In this document: in pieces, positions 9,390 to 20,199 of the stretch
Position numbering within the stretch: the stretch's first letter is position 1
Layout of the letters: every line of letters starts with the position of its first letter
Origin: Hydractinia symbiolongicarpus
Taxonomy: Eukaryota > Cnidaria > Hydrozoa > Anthoathecata > Hydractiniidae
DNA length: 64,000 bases
Reading direction: 5' to 3'
NCBI RefSeq assembly: GCF_029227915.1
Contig: NC_079878.1
Location: forward strand, 33,383,501 to 33,447,500
Made by a program: the position numbers and the translations under genes
Notes under the pieces: generated by a model
What the model was told of the DNA's origin: nothing
Seen by the model: only the letters and a program-made list of their open reading frames with translations
Database searches by the model: none

Positions 9390-10811
9390 TGGGTACTTTC
9401 TTTGTATACTTTTGACTATACGGGCCAAGCCGGGATTTACGGGAAATCGCGGGTTTTCGTTTGCCGGCGATTAAACTTCTTTTATTCAGCGTCTCATCAA
9501 AAATGAAAACATTTTTAAAAACTACAAGTCTCATGGGCTTTAGTGGTGAAAAAATAATTTAAAAAATCGTTCTGGAAATGAGTTTACTCACAGGGTACTT
9601 TCTTTGTATACTTTTGACTATACGGGCCAAGCCCGGGATTTACGGGAAATCGTGGGTTTTCGTTTGCCGGCGATTAAACTTCTTTTATTGAGCGTTCCAT
9701 CAAATATGAAAATATTTTTGAAAACTACAAGTCTCATGCGTTTAGTGGTAAAAAAATAATATAAAAAATCGTTCGGGAAAAGAGTTTACTCCCTGGGTAC
9801 TTTCTTTGTATACTTTTGACTATACGGGCCAAGCCCGGGATTTACGGGAAATCGCCGGTTTTCGTTTGCCGGCGATTAAACTTCTTTTATTCAGCGTCTC
9901 ATCAAAAATGAAAACATTTTTAAAAACTACAAGTCTCATGCGTTTTAGTGGTGAAAAAATAATTTAAAAAATCGTTCGGAAAATGAGTTTACTCCCTGGG
10001 TACTTTATTTGTGTACTTTTGACTATACGGGCCGAGTACGGGATTTACGGGAAATCGCGGATTTTCGTTTGCCGGCGATTAAACTGCTTTTATTCAGCGT
10101 CTTATCAAAAATGAAAACATTTTTGAAAACTACAAGTCTCATGCGTTTTAGTGGTGAAAAAATAATTTAAAAAATCGTTTCGGAAATGATTTTACTCCCT
10201 GGGTACTTTCTTTGTATAACTTTGACTATACGGGCCAAGCCGGGATTTACGGGAAATCGCGGGTGTTCGTTTGCCGGCGATTAAACTTCTTTTATTCAGC
10301 GTCTCATCAAAAATGAAAACATTTTTAAAAACTACAAGTCTCATGGGCTTTAGTGGTGAAAAAATAATTTAAAAAATCGTTCGGGAAATGAGTTTACTCC
10401 CTGGGTACTTTCTTTGTATACTTTTGACTATACGGGCCAAGCCGAGATTTACGGAAAATGGGGGGTTTTCGTTTGCCGGCGATTAAACTTCTTTTATTCA
10501 GCGTCTCATCAAAAATGAAAATGTTTTTCAAAACTACAAGTCTTATGCGTTTTAGTGGTGAAAAAATATTTTAAAAAATCGTTCTGGAAATGAGTTTACT
10601 CACAGGGTACTTTCTTTGTATACATTCGACTATACGGGCCAAGCCCGGGATTTACGGCAAATCGCGGGTTTTCGTTTGCCGGCGATTAAACTTCTTTTAT
10701 TCAGTGTCTCATCAAAAATGAAAACATTTTTAAAAACTACAAGTCTTATGCGTTTTAGTGGTGAAAAAATAATTTAAAAAATCGTTCGGGAAATGATTTT
10801 ACTCCCTGGGT
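9390..10811. repeat. ~202-bp satellite array, segment 3 (between LINE copies 2 and 3)
   Basis: Seven monomers, same orientation. TGGGT at 9390-9394 closes LINE 2 and TGGGT at 10807-10811 opens LINE 3. The left part matches the 3' flank of copy 3, and the right ~450 bp match the 5' flank of copy 1. The switch lies around 10340-10440. One class D-like monomer near 9690-9770 has CGTTCCATCAAATATG and the shortened GCGTTTAGTGG. No gene seen. Confidence 0.95.
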
Positions 10812-11266
10812 CTGTATGGATGTTTTGTGGAAAAGTTGCGAATAATCGAATCAATCGTATTCATGAACGTTGTCTAAGAATCATACAGGACGATATAAAT
10901 GGCAGTTACGATGAACTTTTATCTTTATGTAATGTTAAAAATATTCACATCATCAATTTACAGAATTTAATGAAAGAGGTTTACAAATTTTTAAATGGAT
11001 TGTCACCTCTATATATGAACGAGATATTTTCTGTTAGGGAAAACAAGTACAACCTTCGTTGCTTTAATTTGATCAGGCGACCAACTTGTCGGACAACGTA
11101 CTATGGCTTAAATACTTTATCAAATATTGCAGGGAAGCTATGGATATCTGTGCCTGACGCTACAAAGAATGCTCCTTCTCTCGAAGCCTTCCGTAGCTCA
11201 ATAAAATTTTGGGAAGGTGATGTTTGCACCTGTAAAATATGCATGGATATACCATACATATTTTAA
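10793..11266 (+). pseudogene. Reverse transcriptase C-terminal fragment, LINE copy 3
   Basis: A 157-codon frame identical in protein to copy 2 (Ile118), starting on the satellite ATG at 10793 with the element beginning at 10812. It has the same N-terminal satellite-encoded MILLPG, the same terminal C145/C147/C150 cluster and the same stop. The polymerase core is missing, so it is non-functional as a reverse transcriptase. Confidence 0.85.
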
Positions 11267-11411
11267 CTTTACTTATTTATTTATTTATTTTTCTTATTTT
11301 TTATCGCTGTTTGCCTTGTTTTACGTTTTGTTGTCGATTTAAATTAGTTATTTAAATACTATTGTATGTATCGACGTTAAATAAAGAGAAAATCAAAAAA
11401 AAAAAAAAAAA
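10812..11411 (+). mobile_element. 5'-truncated non-LTR retrotransposon, copy 3
   Basis: A 600-bp copy, 2021 bp after copy 2. The one-base gain is in the tail: 17 A at 11395-11411. AATAAA is at 11380-11385. TGGGT flanks it at 10807-10811 and 11412-11416. At the site that is C in copy 1 (6283) and G in copy 2 (9317), this copy has T (11338). Its left satellite flank is of copy-1 type and its right flank of copy-2 type. Confidence 0.9.
11380..11385 (+). promoter_or_regulatory. Polyadenylation signal AATAAA, LINE copy 3
   Basis: Canonical hexamer nine bases before the 17-A tail, at the same element position as in copies 1 and 2. Confidence 0.8.
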
Positions 11412-14400
11412 TGGGTACTTTCTTTGTATACTTTTGACTATACGGGCCAAGCCGGGATTTACGGGAAATCGCGGGTTTTCGTTTGCCGGCGATTAAACTT
11501 CTTTTATTCAGCGTCTCATCAAAAATGAAAACATTTTTAAAAACTACAAGTCTCATGGGCTTTAGTGGTGAAAAAATAATTTAAAAAATCGTTCTGGAAA
11601 TGAGTTTACTCACAGGGTACTTTCTTTGTATACTTTTGACTATACGGGCCAAGCCCGGGATTTACGGGAAATCGTGGGTTTTCGTTTGCCGGCGATTAAA
11701 CTTCTTTTATTCAGCGTTCCATCAAATATGAAATATTTTTGAAAACTACAAGTCTCATGCGTTTAGTGGTAAAAAAATAATATAAAAAATCGTTCGGGAA
11801 AAGAGTTTACTCCCTGGGTACTTTCTTTGTATACTTTTGACTATACGGGCCAAGCCCGGGATTTACGGGAAATCGCCGGTTTTCGTTTGCCGGCGATTAA
11901 ACTTCTTTTATTCAGCGTCTCATCAAAAATGAAAACATTTTTAAAAACTACAAGTCTCATGCGTTTTAGTGGTGAAAAAATAATTTAAAAAATCGTTCGG
12001 AAAATGAGTTTACTCCCTGGGTACTTTATTTGTGTACTTTTGACTATACGGGCCGAGTCCGGGATTTACGGGAAATCGCGGATTTTCGTTTGCCGGCGAT
12101 TAAACTGCTTTTATTCAGCGTCTCATCAAAAATGAAAACATTTTTGAAAACTACAAGTCTCATGCGTTTTAGTGGTGAAAAAATAATTTAAAAAATCGTT
12201 CCGGAAATGATTTTACTCCCTGGGTACTTTCTTTGTATAACTTTGACTATACGGGCCAAGCCGGGATTTACGGGAAATCGCGGGTTTTCGTTTGCCGGCG
12301 ATTAAACTTCTTTTATTCAGCGTCTCATCAAAAATGAAAACATTTTTAAAAACTACAAGTCTCATGGGCTTTAGTGGTGAAAAAATAATTTATAAAATCG
12401 ATCGGGAAATGAGTTTACTCCCTGGGTACTTTCTTTGTATACTTTTGACTATACGGGCCGAGTCCGGGATTTACGGGAAATCGCGGATTTTCGTTTGCCG
12501 GCGATTAAACTTCTTTTATTCAGCGTCCCATCAAATATGAAAATATTTTTGAAAACTACAAGTCTCATGCGTTTAGTGGTAAAAAAATAATATAAAAAAT
12601 CGTTCGGGAAAAGAGTTTAGTCCCTGGGTACTTTCTTTGTATACTTTTGACTATACGGGCCAAGCCCGGGATTTACGGGAAATCGCGGGTTTTCGTTTGC
12701 CGGCGATTAAACTTCTTTTATTCAGTGTCTCATCAAAAATGAAAACATTTTTAAAAACTACAAGTCTTATGCGTTTTAGTGGTGAAAAAATAATTTAAAA
12801 AATCGTTCGGGAAATGATTTTACTCCCTGGGTACTTTCTTTGTATACTTTTGACTATATGGGCCAAGCCGGGATTTACGGGAAATCGCGGGTTTTCGTTT
12901 GCCGGCGATTAAACTTCTTTTATTCATCGTCTCATCAAAAATGAAAACATTTTTAAAAACTACAAGTCTCATGGGCTTTAGTGGTGAAAAAATAATTTAA
13001 AAAATCGTTCTGGAAATGAGTTTACTCACAGGGTACTTTCTTTTTATACATTCGATTATACGTGCCAAGCCCGGGATTTACGGGAAATCGCGGGTTTTCG
13101 GTTGCCGGCGATTAAACTTCTTTTATTCAGCGTCTCATCAAAAATGTAAACATTTTTGAAAACTACAAGTCTTATGCGTTTTATTGGTGAAAAAATAATT
13201 TAAAAAATCGATCGGGAAATGAGTTTACTCCCTGGGTACTTTCTTTGTATACTTTTGACTATACGGGCCAAGCCCGGGATTTACGGGAAATCGCGGGTTT
13301 TCGTTTGCCGGCGATTAAACTTCTTTTATTTAGCGTCTCATCAAAAATGAAAACATTTTTAAAAACTACAAGTCTCATGCGTTTTAGTGGTGAAAAAATA
13401 ATTTAAAAATCGTTCGGGAAATGAGTTTACTCCCTGGGTACTTTATTTGTATACTTTTGACTATACGGGCCGAGTCCGGGATTTACGGGAAATCGCGGAT
13501 TTTCGTTTGCCGGCGATTAAACTGCTTTTATTCAGCGTCTCATCAAAAATGAAAACATTTTTGAAAACTACAAGTCTCATGCGTTTTAGTGGTGAAAAAA
13601 TAATTTAAAAAATCGTTCCGGAAATGATTTTACTCCCTGGGTACTTTTTTTGTATAATTTTGACTATACGGGCCAAGCCAGGATTTACGGGAAATCGCGG
13701 GTTTTCGTTTGCCGGCGATTAAACTTCTTTTATTCAGCGTCTCATCAAAAACGAAAGCATTTTTGAAAACTACAAGTCTTATGCGTTTTAGTGGTGAAAA
13801 AATAATTTAAAAAATCGATCGGGAAATGAGTTTACTTCCTGGGTACTTTCTTTGTATACTTTTGACCATACGGGCCGAGTCCGGGATTTACGGGAAATCG
13901 CGGATTTTCGTTTGCCGGCGATTAAACTTCTTTTATTCAGCGTCCCATCAAATATGAAAATATTTTTGAAAACTAAAAGTCTCATGCGTTTAGTGGTAAA
14001 AAAATAATATAAAAAATCGTTCGGGAAAAGAGTTTACTCCCTGGGTACTTTCTTTGTATACTTTTGACTATACGGGCCAAGCCCGGGATTTACGGGAAAT
14101 CGCGGGTTTTCGTTTGCCGGCGATTAAACTTCTTTTATTCAGCGTCTCATCAAAAATGAAAACATTTTTAAAAACTACAAGTCTCATGCGTTTTAGTGGT
14201 GAAAAAATAATTTAAAAAATCGTTCGGGAAATGAGTTTACTCCCTGGGTACTTTCTTTGTATATTTTGACTATACAGGCCAAGCCGGGATTTACGGGAAA
14301 TCGCGGGTTTTCGTTTGTCGGCGATTAAACTTCTTTTATTCAGCGTCCCATCAAATATGAAAATATTTTTGAAAACTACAAGTCTCATGCGTTTAGTGGT

Positions 14401-14599
14401 AAAAAAATAATATAAAAAATCGTTCGGGAAATGAGTTTACTCCCTGGGTGCTTTCTTTGTATACTTTTGACTATACGGGCAAAGCCCGGAATTTACGGGA
14501 AATCGCAGGTTTTCGTTTGCCGGCGATTAAACTTCTTTTATTCAGCGTCTCATCAAAAATGAAAACATTTTTGAAAACTACAAGTCTCATGCGTTTTAG

Positions 14600-17250
14600 T
14601 GGTGAAAAAATAATTTAAAAAATCGTTCGGGAAATGAGTTTACTCCCTGGGTACTTTCTTTGTATTTTTTTGACTATACGGGCCAAGCCCGGGATTTACG
14701 GGAAATCGCGGGTTTTCGTTTGCCGGCGATTAAACTTCTTTTATTCAGTGTCTCATCAAAAATGAAAACACTTTTAAAAACTACAGGTCTTATGCGTTTT
14801 AGTGGTGAAAAAATTATTTAAAAAATCGTTCTGGAAATTAGTTTACTCCCTGGGTACTTTCTTTGTATACTTTTGACTATACGGGCCAAGCCCGGGATTT
14901 ACGGGAAATCGCGGGTTTTCGTTTGCCGGCGATTAAACTTCTTTTATTCAGCGTCTCATCAAAAATGAAAACACTTTTAAAAACTACAAGTCTTATGCGT
15001 TTTAGTGGTGAAAAAATTATTTAAAAAATCGTTCGGGAAATGAGTTTACTCCCTGGGTACTTTCTTTGTATACTTTTGACTATACGGGCCAAGCCCGGGA
15101 TTTACGGGAAATCGCGGGTTTTCGTTTGCCGGCGATTAAACTTCTTTTATTCAGCGTCTCATCAAAAATGAAAACACTTTTAAAAACTACAGGTCTTATG
15201 CGTTTTAGTGGTGAAAAAATTATTTAAAAAATCGTTCTGGAAATGAGTTTACTCCCTGGGTACTTTCTTTGTATACTTTTGACTATACGGGCCAAGCCCG
15301 GGATTTACAGGAAATCGCGGGTTTTCGTTTGCCGGCGATTAAACTTCTTTTATTCAGCGTCTCATCAAAAATAAAAACACTTTTAAAAACTACAAGTCTT
15401 ATGCGTTTTAGTGTTGAAAATATTATTTAAAAAATCGTTCTGGAAATGAGTTTACTCCCTGGGTACTTTCTTTGTATACTTTTGACTTTACGGGCCGAGT
15501 CCGGGATTTAGGGAAATCGCAGGTTTTCGTTTGCCGGCGATTAAACTGCTTTTATTCATCGTCTCACCAAAAATGAAAACATTTTTGAAAACTACAAGTC
15601 TCATGCGTTTTAGTGGTGAAAAAATAATTTAAAAAATCGTTCCGGAAATGATTTTACTCCCTGGGTACTTTCTTTGTATATTTTGACTATACAGGCCAAG
15701 CCGGGATTTACGGGAAATCGCGGGTTTTCGTTTGTCCGCGATTAAACTTCTTTTATTCAGCGTCCCATCAAATATGAAAATATTTTTGAAAACTACAAGT
15801 CTCATGCGTTTAGTGGTAAAAAAATAATATAAAAAATCGTTCGGGAAATGAGTTTACTCCCTGGGTGCTTTCTTTGTATACTTTTGACTATACGGGCAAA
15901 GCCCGGGATTTACGGGAAATCGCGGGTTTTCGCTTGCCGGCGATTAAACTTCTTTTATTCAGCGTCTCATCAAAAATGAAAACATTTTTAAAAACTACAA
16001 GTCTCATGCGTTTTAGTGGTGAAAAAATAATTTAAAAAATCGTTCGGGAAATGAGTTTACTCCCTGGGTACTTTCTTTGTATACTTTTGACTATACGGGC
16101 CAAGCCCGGGATTTACGGGAAATCGCGGGTTTTCGTTTGCCGGCGATTAAACTTCTTTTATTCAGCGTCTCATCAAAAATGAAAACACTTTTAAAAACTA
16201 CAGGTCTTATGCGTTTTAGTGGTGAAAAAATTATTTAAAAAATCGTTCTGGAAATGAGTTTACTCCCTGGGTACTTTCTTTGTATACTTTTGACTATACG
16301 GGCCAAGCCCGGGATTTACGGGAAATCGCGGGTTTTCGTTTGCCGGCGATTAAACTTCTTTTATTCAGCGTCTCATCAAAAATGAAAACACTTTTAAAAA
16401 CTACAAGTCTTATGCGTTTTAGTGGTGAAAAAATTATTTAAAAAATCGTTCGGGAAATGAGTTTACTCCCTGGGTACTTTCTTTGTATAGTTTTGACTAT
16501 ACGGGCCAAGCCCGGGATTTACGGGAAATCGCGGGTTTTCGTTTGCCGGCGATTAAACTTCTTTTATTCAGCGTCTCATCAAAAATGAAAACACTTTTAA
16601 AAACTACAGGTCTTATGCGTTTTAGTGGTGAAAAAATTATTTAAAAAATCGTTCTGGAAATGAGTTTACTCCCTGGGTACTTTCTTTGTATACTTTTGAC
16701 TATACTGGCCAAGCCCGGGATTTACGGGAAATCGCGGGTTTTCGTTTGCCGGCGATTAAACTTCTTTTATTCAGCGTCTCATCAAAAATGAAAACACTTT
16801 TAAAAACTACAAGTCTTATGCGTTTTAGTGGTGAAAAAATTATTTAAAAAATCGTTCGGGAAATGAGTTTACTCCCTGGGTACTTTCTTTGTATACTTTT
16901 GACTATACGGGCCAAGCCCGGGATTTACGGGAAATCGCGGGTTTTCGTTTGCCGGCGATTAAACTTCTTTTATTCAGCGTCTCATCAAAAATGAAAACAC
17001 TTTTAAAAACTACAGGTCTTATGCGTTTTAGTAGTGAAAAAATAATTTAAAAAATCGTTCTGGAAATGAGTTTACTCCCTGGGTACTTTCTTTGTATACT
17101 TTTGACTATACGGGCCAAGCCCGGGATTTACGGGAAATCGCGGGTTTTCGTTTGCCGGCGATTAAACTTTTTTTATTCAGCGTCTCATCAAAAATAAAAA
17201 CACTTTTAAAAACTACAAGTCTTATGCGTTTTAGTGGTGAAAAAATTATT
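14600..17250. repeat. 406-bp dimeric higher-order repeat domain
   Basis: Class E monomers (AACACTTTTAAAA, AAAAAATTATTTAAAA) alternate two markers, CTACAGGTCTTATG and CTACAAGTCTTATG. AGGTC occurs at 14785 and 15191 (step 406), then 16202, 16608 and 17014 (steps 406 and 406), with AAGTC monomers between. The 15400-16100 interval breaks the pattern with C, D and B monomers, so the dimer domain is in two parts that look like copies of each other. Confidence 0.8.
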
Positions 17251-19009
17251 TAAAAAATCGTTCTGGAAATGAGTTTACTCCCTGGGTACTTTCTTTGTAT
17301 ACTTTTGACTTTACGGGCCGAGTCCGGGATTTAGGGAAATCGCAGGTTTTCGTTTGCCGGCGATTAAACTGCTTTTATTCATCGTCTCACCAAAAATGAA
17401 AACATTTTTGAAAGCTACGAGTCTCATGCGTTTTAGTGGTGAAAAAATAATTTAAAAAATCGTTCGGGAAATGAGTTTACTCCCTGGGTACTTTCTTTGT
17501 ATACTTTTGACTATACGGGCCAAGCCGGGATTTACGGGATATCGCGGGTTTTCGTTTGCCGGCGATTAAACTTCCTTTATTCAGCGTCTCATCAAAAATG
17601 AAAACATTTTTAAAAACTACAAGTCTTATGCGTATTAGTGGCGAAAAAATAATTTTAAAAATCGTTCTGGAAATGAGTTTACTCACAGGGTACTTTCTTT
17701 GTATACATTCGACTATACGTGCCAAGCCCGGGATTCACGAGAAATCGCGGGTTTTCTTTTGCCGGCGATTAAACTGTTTTTATTCTGCGTCTCATCAAAA
17801 ATGAAAACATTTTTGAAAACTACAAGTCTCATGCGTTTTAGTGGTGAAAAAATAATTTAAAAAATCGTTCGGGAAATGATTTTACTCCCTGGGTACTTTC
17901 TTTGTATACTTTTGACTATACGGGCCAAGCCGGGATTTACGGGAAATCGAGGGTTTTCGTTTGCCGGCGATTAAACTTCTTTTATTCAGCGTCTCATCAA
18001 AAATGAAAACATTTTTAAAAACTACAAGTCTTATGCGTTTTAGTGGTGAAAAAATAATTTAAAAAATCGTTCTGGAAATGAGTTTACTCACAGGGTACTT
18101 TCTTTGTATACATTCGACTATACGTGCCAAGCCCGGGATTTACGGGAAATCGCGTGTTATCGTTTGCCGGCGATTAAACTTCTTTTATTCAGCGTCTTAT
18201 CAAAAATGAAAACATTTTTAAAAACTACAAGTCTTATGCGTATTAGTGGCGAAAAAATAATTTAAAAAATCGTTCGGGAAATGAGTTTACTCCCTGGGTA
18301 CTTTTTTTGTATGCTTTTGACTATACGGGCCGAGTCCGGGATTTACGGGAAATCGCGGATTTTCGTTTGCCGGCAATTAAACTGCTTTTATTCAGCGTCT
18401 CATCAAAAATGAAAGCATTTTTGAAAACTACAAGTCTCATGCGTTTTAGTGGTGAAAAAATAATTTAAAAAATCGTTCCGGAAATGATTTTACTCCCTGG
18501 GTACTTTCTTTGTATATTTTGACTATACGGGCCAAGCCGGGATTTACGGGAAATCGCGGGTTTTCGTTTGCCGGCGATTAAACTTCTTTTATTCAGCGTC
18601 CCATCAAAAATGAAAACATTTTTGAAAACTACAAGTCTTATGCGTTTTAGTGGTGAAAAAATAATTTAAAAAATCGATCGGGAAATGAGTTTACTCCCTG
18701 GGTACTTTCTTTGTATACTTTTGACTATACGGGCCGAGTCCGGGATTTACGGGAAATCGCGGATTTTCGTTTGCCGGCGATTAAACTGCTTTTATTCAGC
18801 GTCTCATCAAAAATGAAAACATTTTTGAAAACTACAAGTCTCATGCGTTTTAGTGGTGAAAAAATAATTTAAAAAATCGTTCCGGAAATGATTTTACTCC
18901 CTGGGTACTTTCTTTGTATATTTTGACTATACAGGCCAAGCCGGGATTGACGGGAAATCGCGGGTTTTCCTTTGTCGGCGATTAAACTTCTTTTATTCAG
19001 CGTCCCATC

Positions 19010-19025
19010 AAATATGAAAATATTT
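19010..19025. other. Shifted dyad in class D monomers (example)
   Basis: Class D monomers have two substitutions in the dyad. They re-pair in a new register as AAATAT and ATATTT around GAAA, a perfect 6-bp stem. Monomers with only the first substitution (CAAATATGAAAACATTT) exist near 24671, 28515, 30748, 33178 and 36620, so the change was stepwise. Confidence 0.6.
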
Positions 19026-20199
19026 TTGAAAACTACAAGTCTCATGCGTTTAGTGGTAAAAAAATAATATAAAAAATCGTTCGGGAAATGAGTTTACTCC
19101 CTGGATGCTTTCTTTGTATACTTTTGACTATACGGGCCAAGCCCGGGATTTACGGGAAATCGCGGGTTTTTGTTTGCCGGCGATTAAACTACTTTTATTC
19201 AGCGTCTCATCAAAAATGAAAACATTTTTGAAAACTACAAGTGTCATGCGTTTTAGTGGTGAAAAAATAATTTAAAAAATCGTTCGGGAAATGAGTTTAC
19301 TCCCTGGGTACTTTCTTTGTATACTTTTGACTATACGGGCCAAGCCCGGGATTTACGGGAAATCGCGGGTTTTCGTTTGCCGGCGATTAAACTTCTTTTA
19401 TTCAGCGTCTCATTAAAAATGAAAACACTTTTAAAAACTACAGGTCTTATGCGTTTTAGTGGTGAAAAAATTATTTAAAAAATCGTTCTGGAAATGAGTT
19501 TACTCCCTGGGTACTTTCTTTGTATACTTTTGACTATACGGGCCAAGCCCGGGATTTACGGGAAATCGCGGGTTTTCGTTTGCCGGCGATTAAACTTCTT
19601 TTATTCAGCGTCTCATCAAAAATGAAAACACTTTTAAAAACTACAAGTCTTATGCGTTTTAGTGGTGAAAAAATTATTTAAAAAATCGTTCTGGAAATGA
19701 GTTTACTCCCTGGGTACTTTCTTTGTATACTTTTGACTTTACGGGCCGAGTCCGGGATTTAGGGAAATCGCAGGTTTTCGTTTGCCGGCGATTAAACTGC
19801 TTTTATTCATCGTCTCACCAAAAATGAAAACATTTTTGAAAACTACGAGTCTCATGCGTTTTAGTGGTGAAAAAATAATTTAAAAAATCGTTCGGGAAAT
19901 GAGTTTACTCCCTGGGTACTTTCTTTGTATACTTTTGACTATACGGGCCAAGCCGGGATTTACGGGATATCGCGGGTTTTCGTTTGCCGGCGATTAAACT
20001 TCTTTTATTCAGCGTCTCATCAAAAATGAAAACATTTTTAAAAACTACAAGTCTTATGCGTATTAGTGGCGAAAAAATAATTTAAAAAATCGTTCTGGAA
20101 ATGAGTTTACTCACAGGGTACTTTCTTTGTATACATTCGACTATACGTGCCAAGCCCGGGATTTACGAGAAATCGCGGGTTTTCGTTTGCCGGCGATTA

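Larger units (their letters stand above)
5293..12461. repeat. Overlapping duplications carrying the three LINE copies
   Basis: The 5' flanks of LINE copies 1 and 3 match at an offset of 5055 from about 5293/10348, including rare variants AAATGGGGGG (5401/10456) and AATATTTTAAA. The 3' flanks of copies 2 and 3 match at offsets 2022 then 2021, from about 9390/11412 to 10439/12460. Shared variants there include CATGGGCTTTAG, CGTTCCATC, TTTATTTGTGTAC and TTGTATAACTTTGAC. The 3' flank of copy 1 instead matches the 2991-5131 block. Copy 3 is therefore a composite of left flank type 1 and right flank type 2. Confidence 0.82.

Noticed and set aside
5757-11411. Three independent LINE insertions with target preference for CTCCC/TGGGT
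   Set aside because: Identical 5' truncation and shared flanking variants show copying of one event, so no site preference can be inferred.
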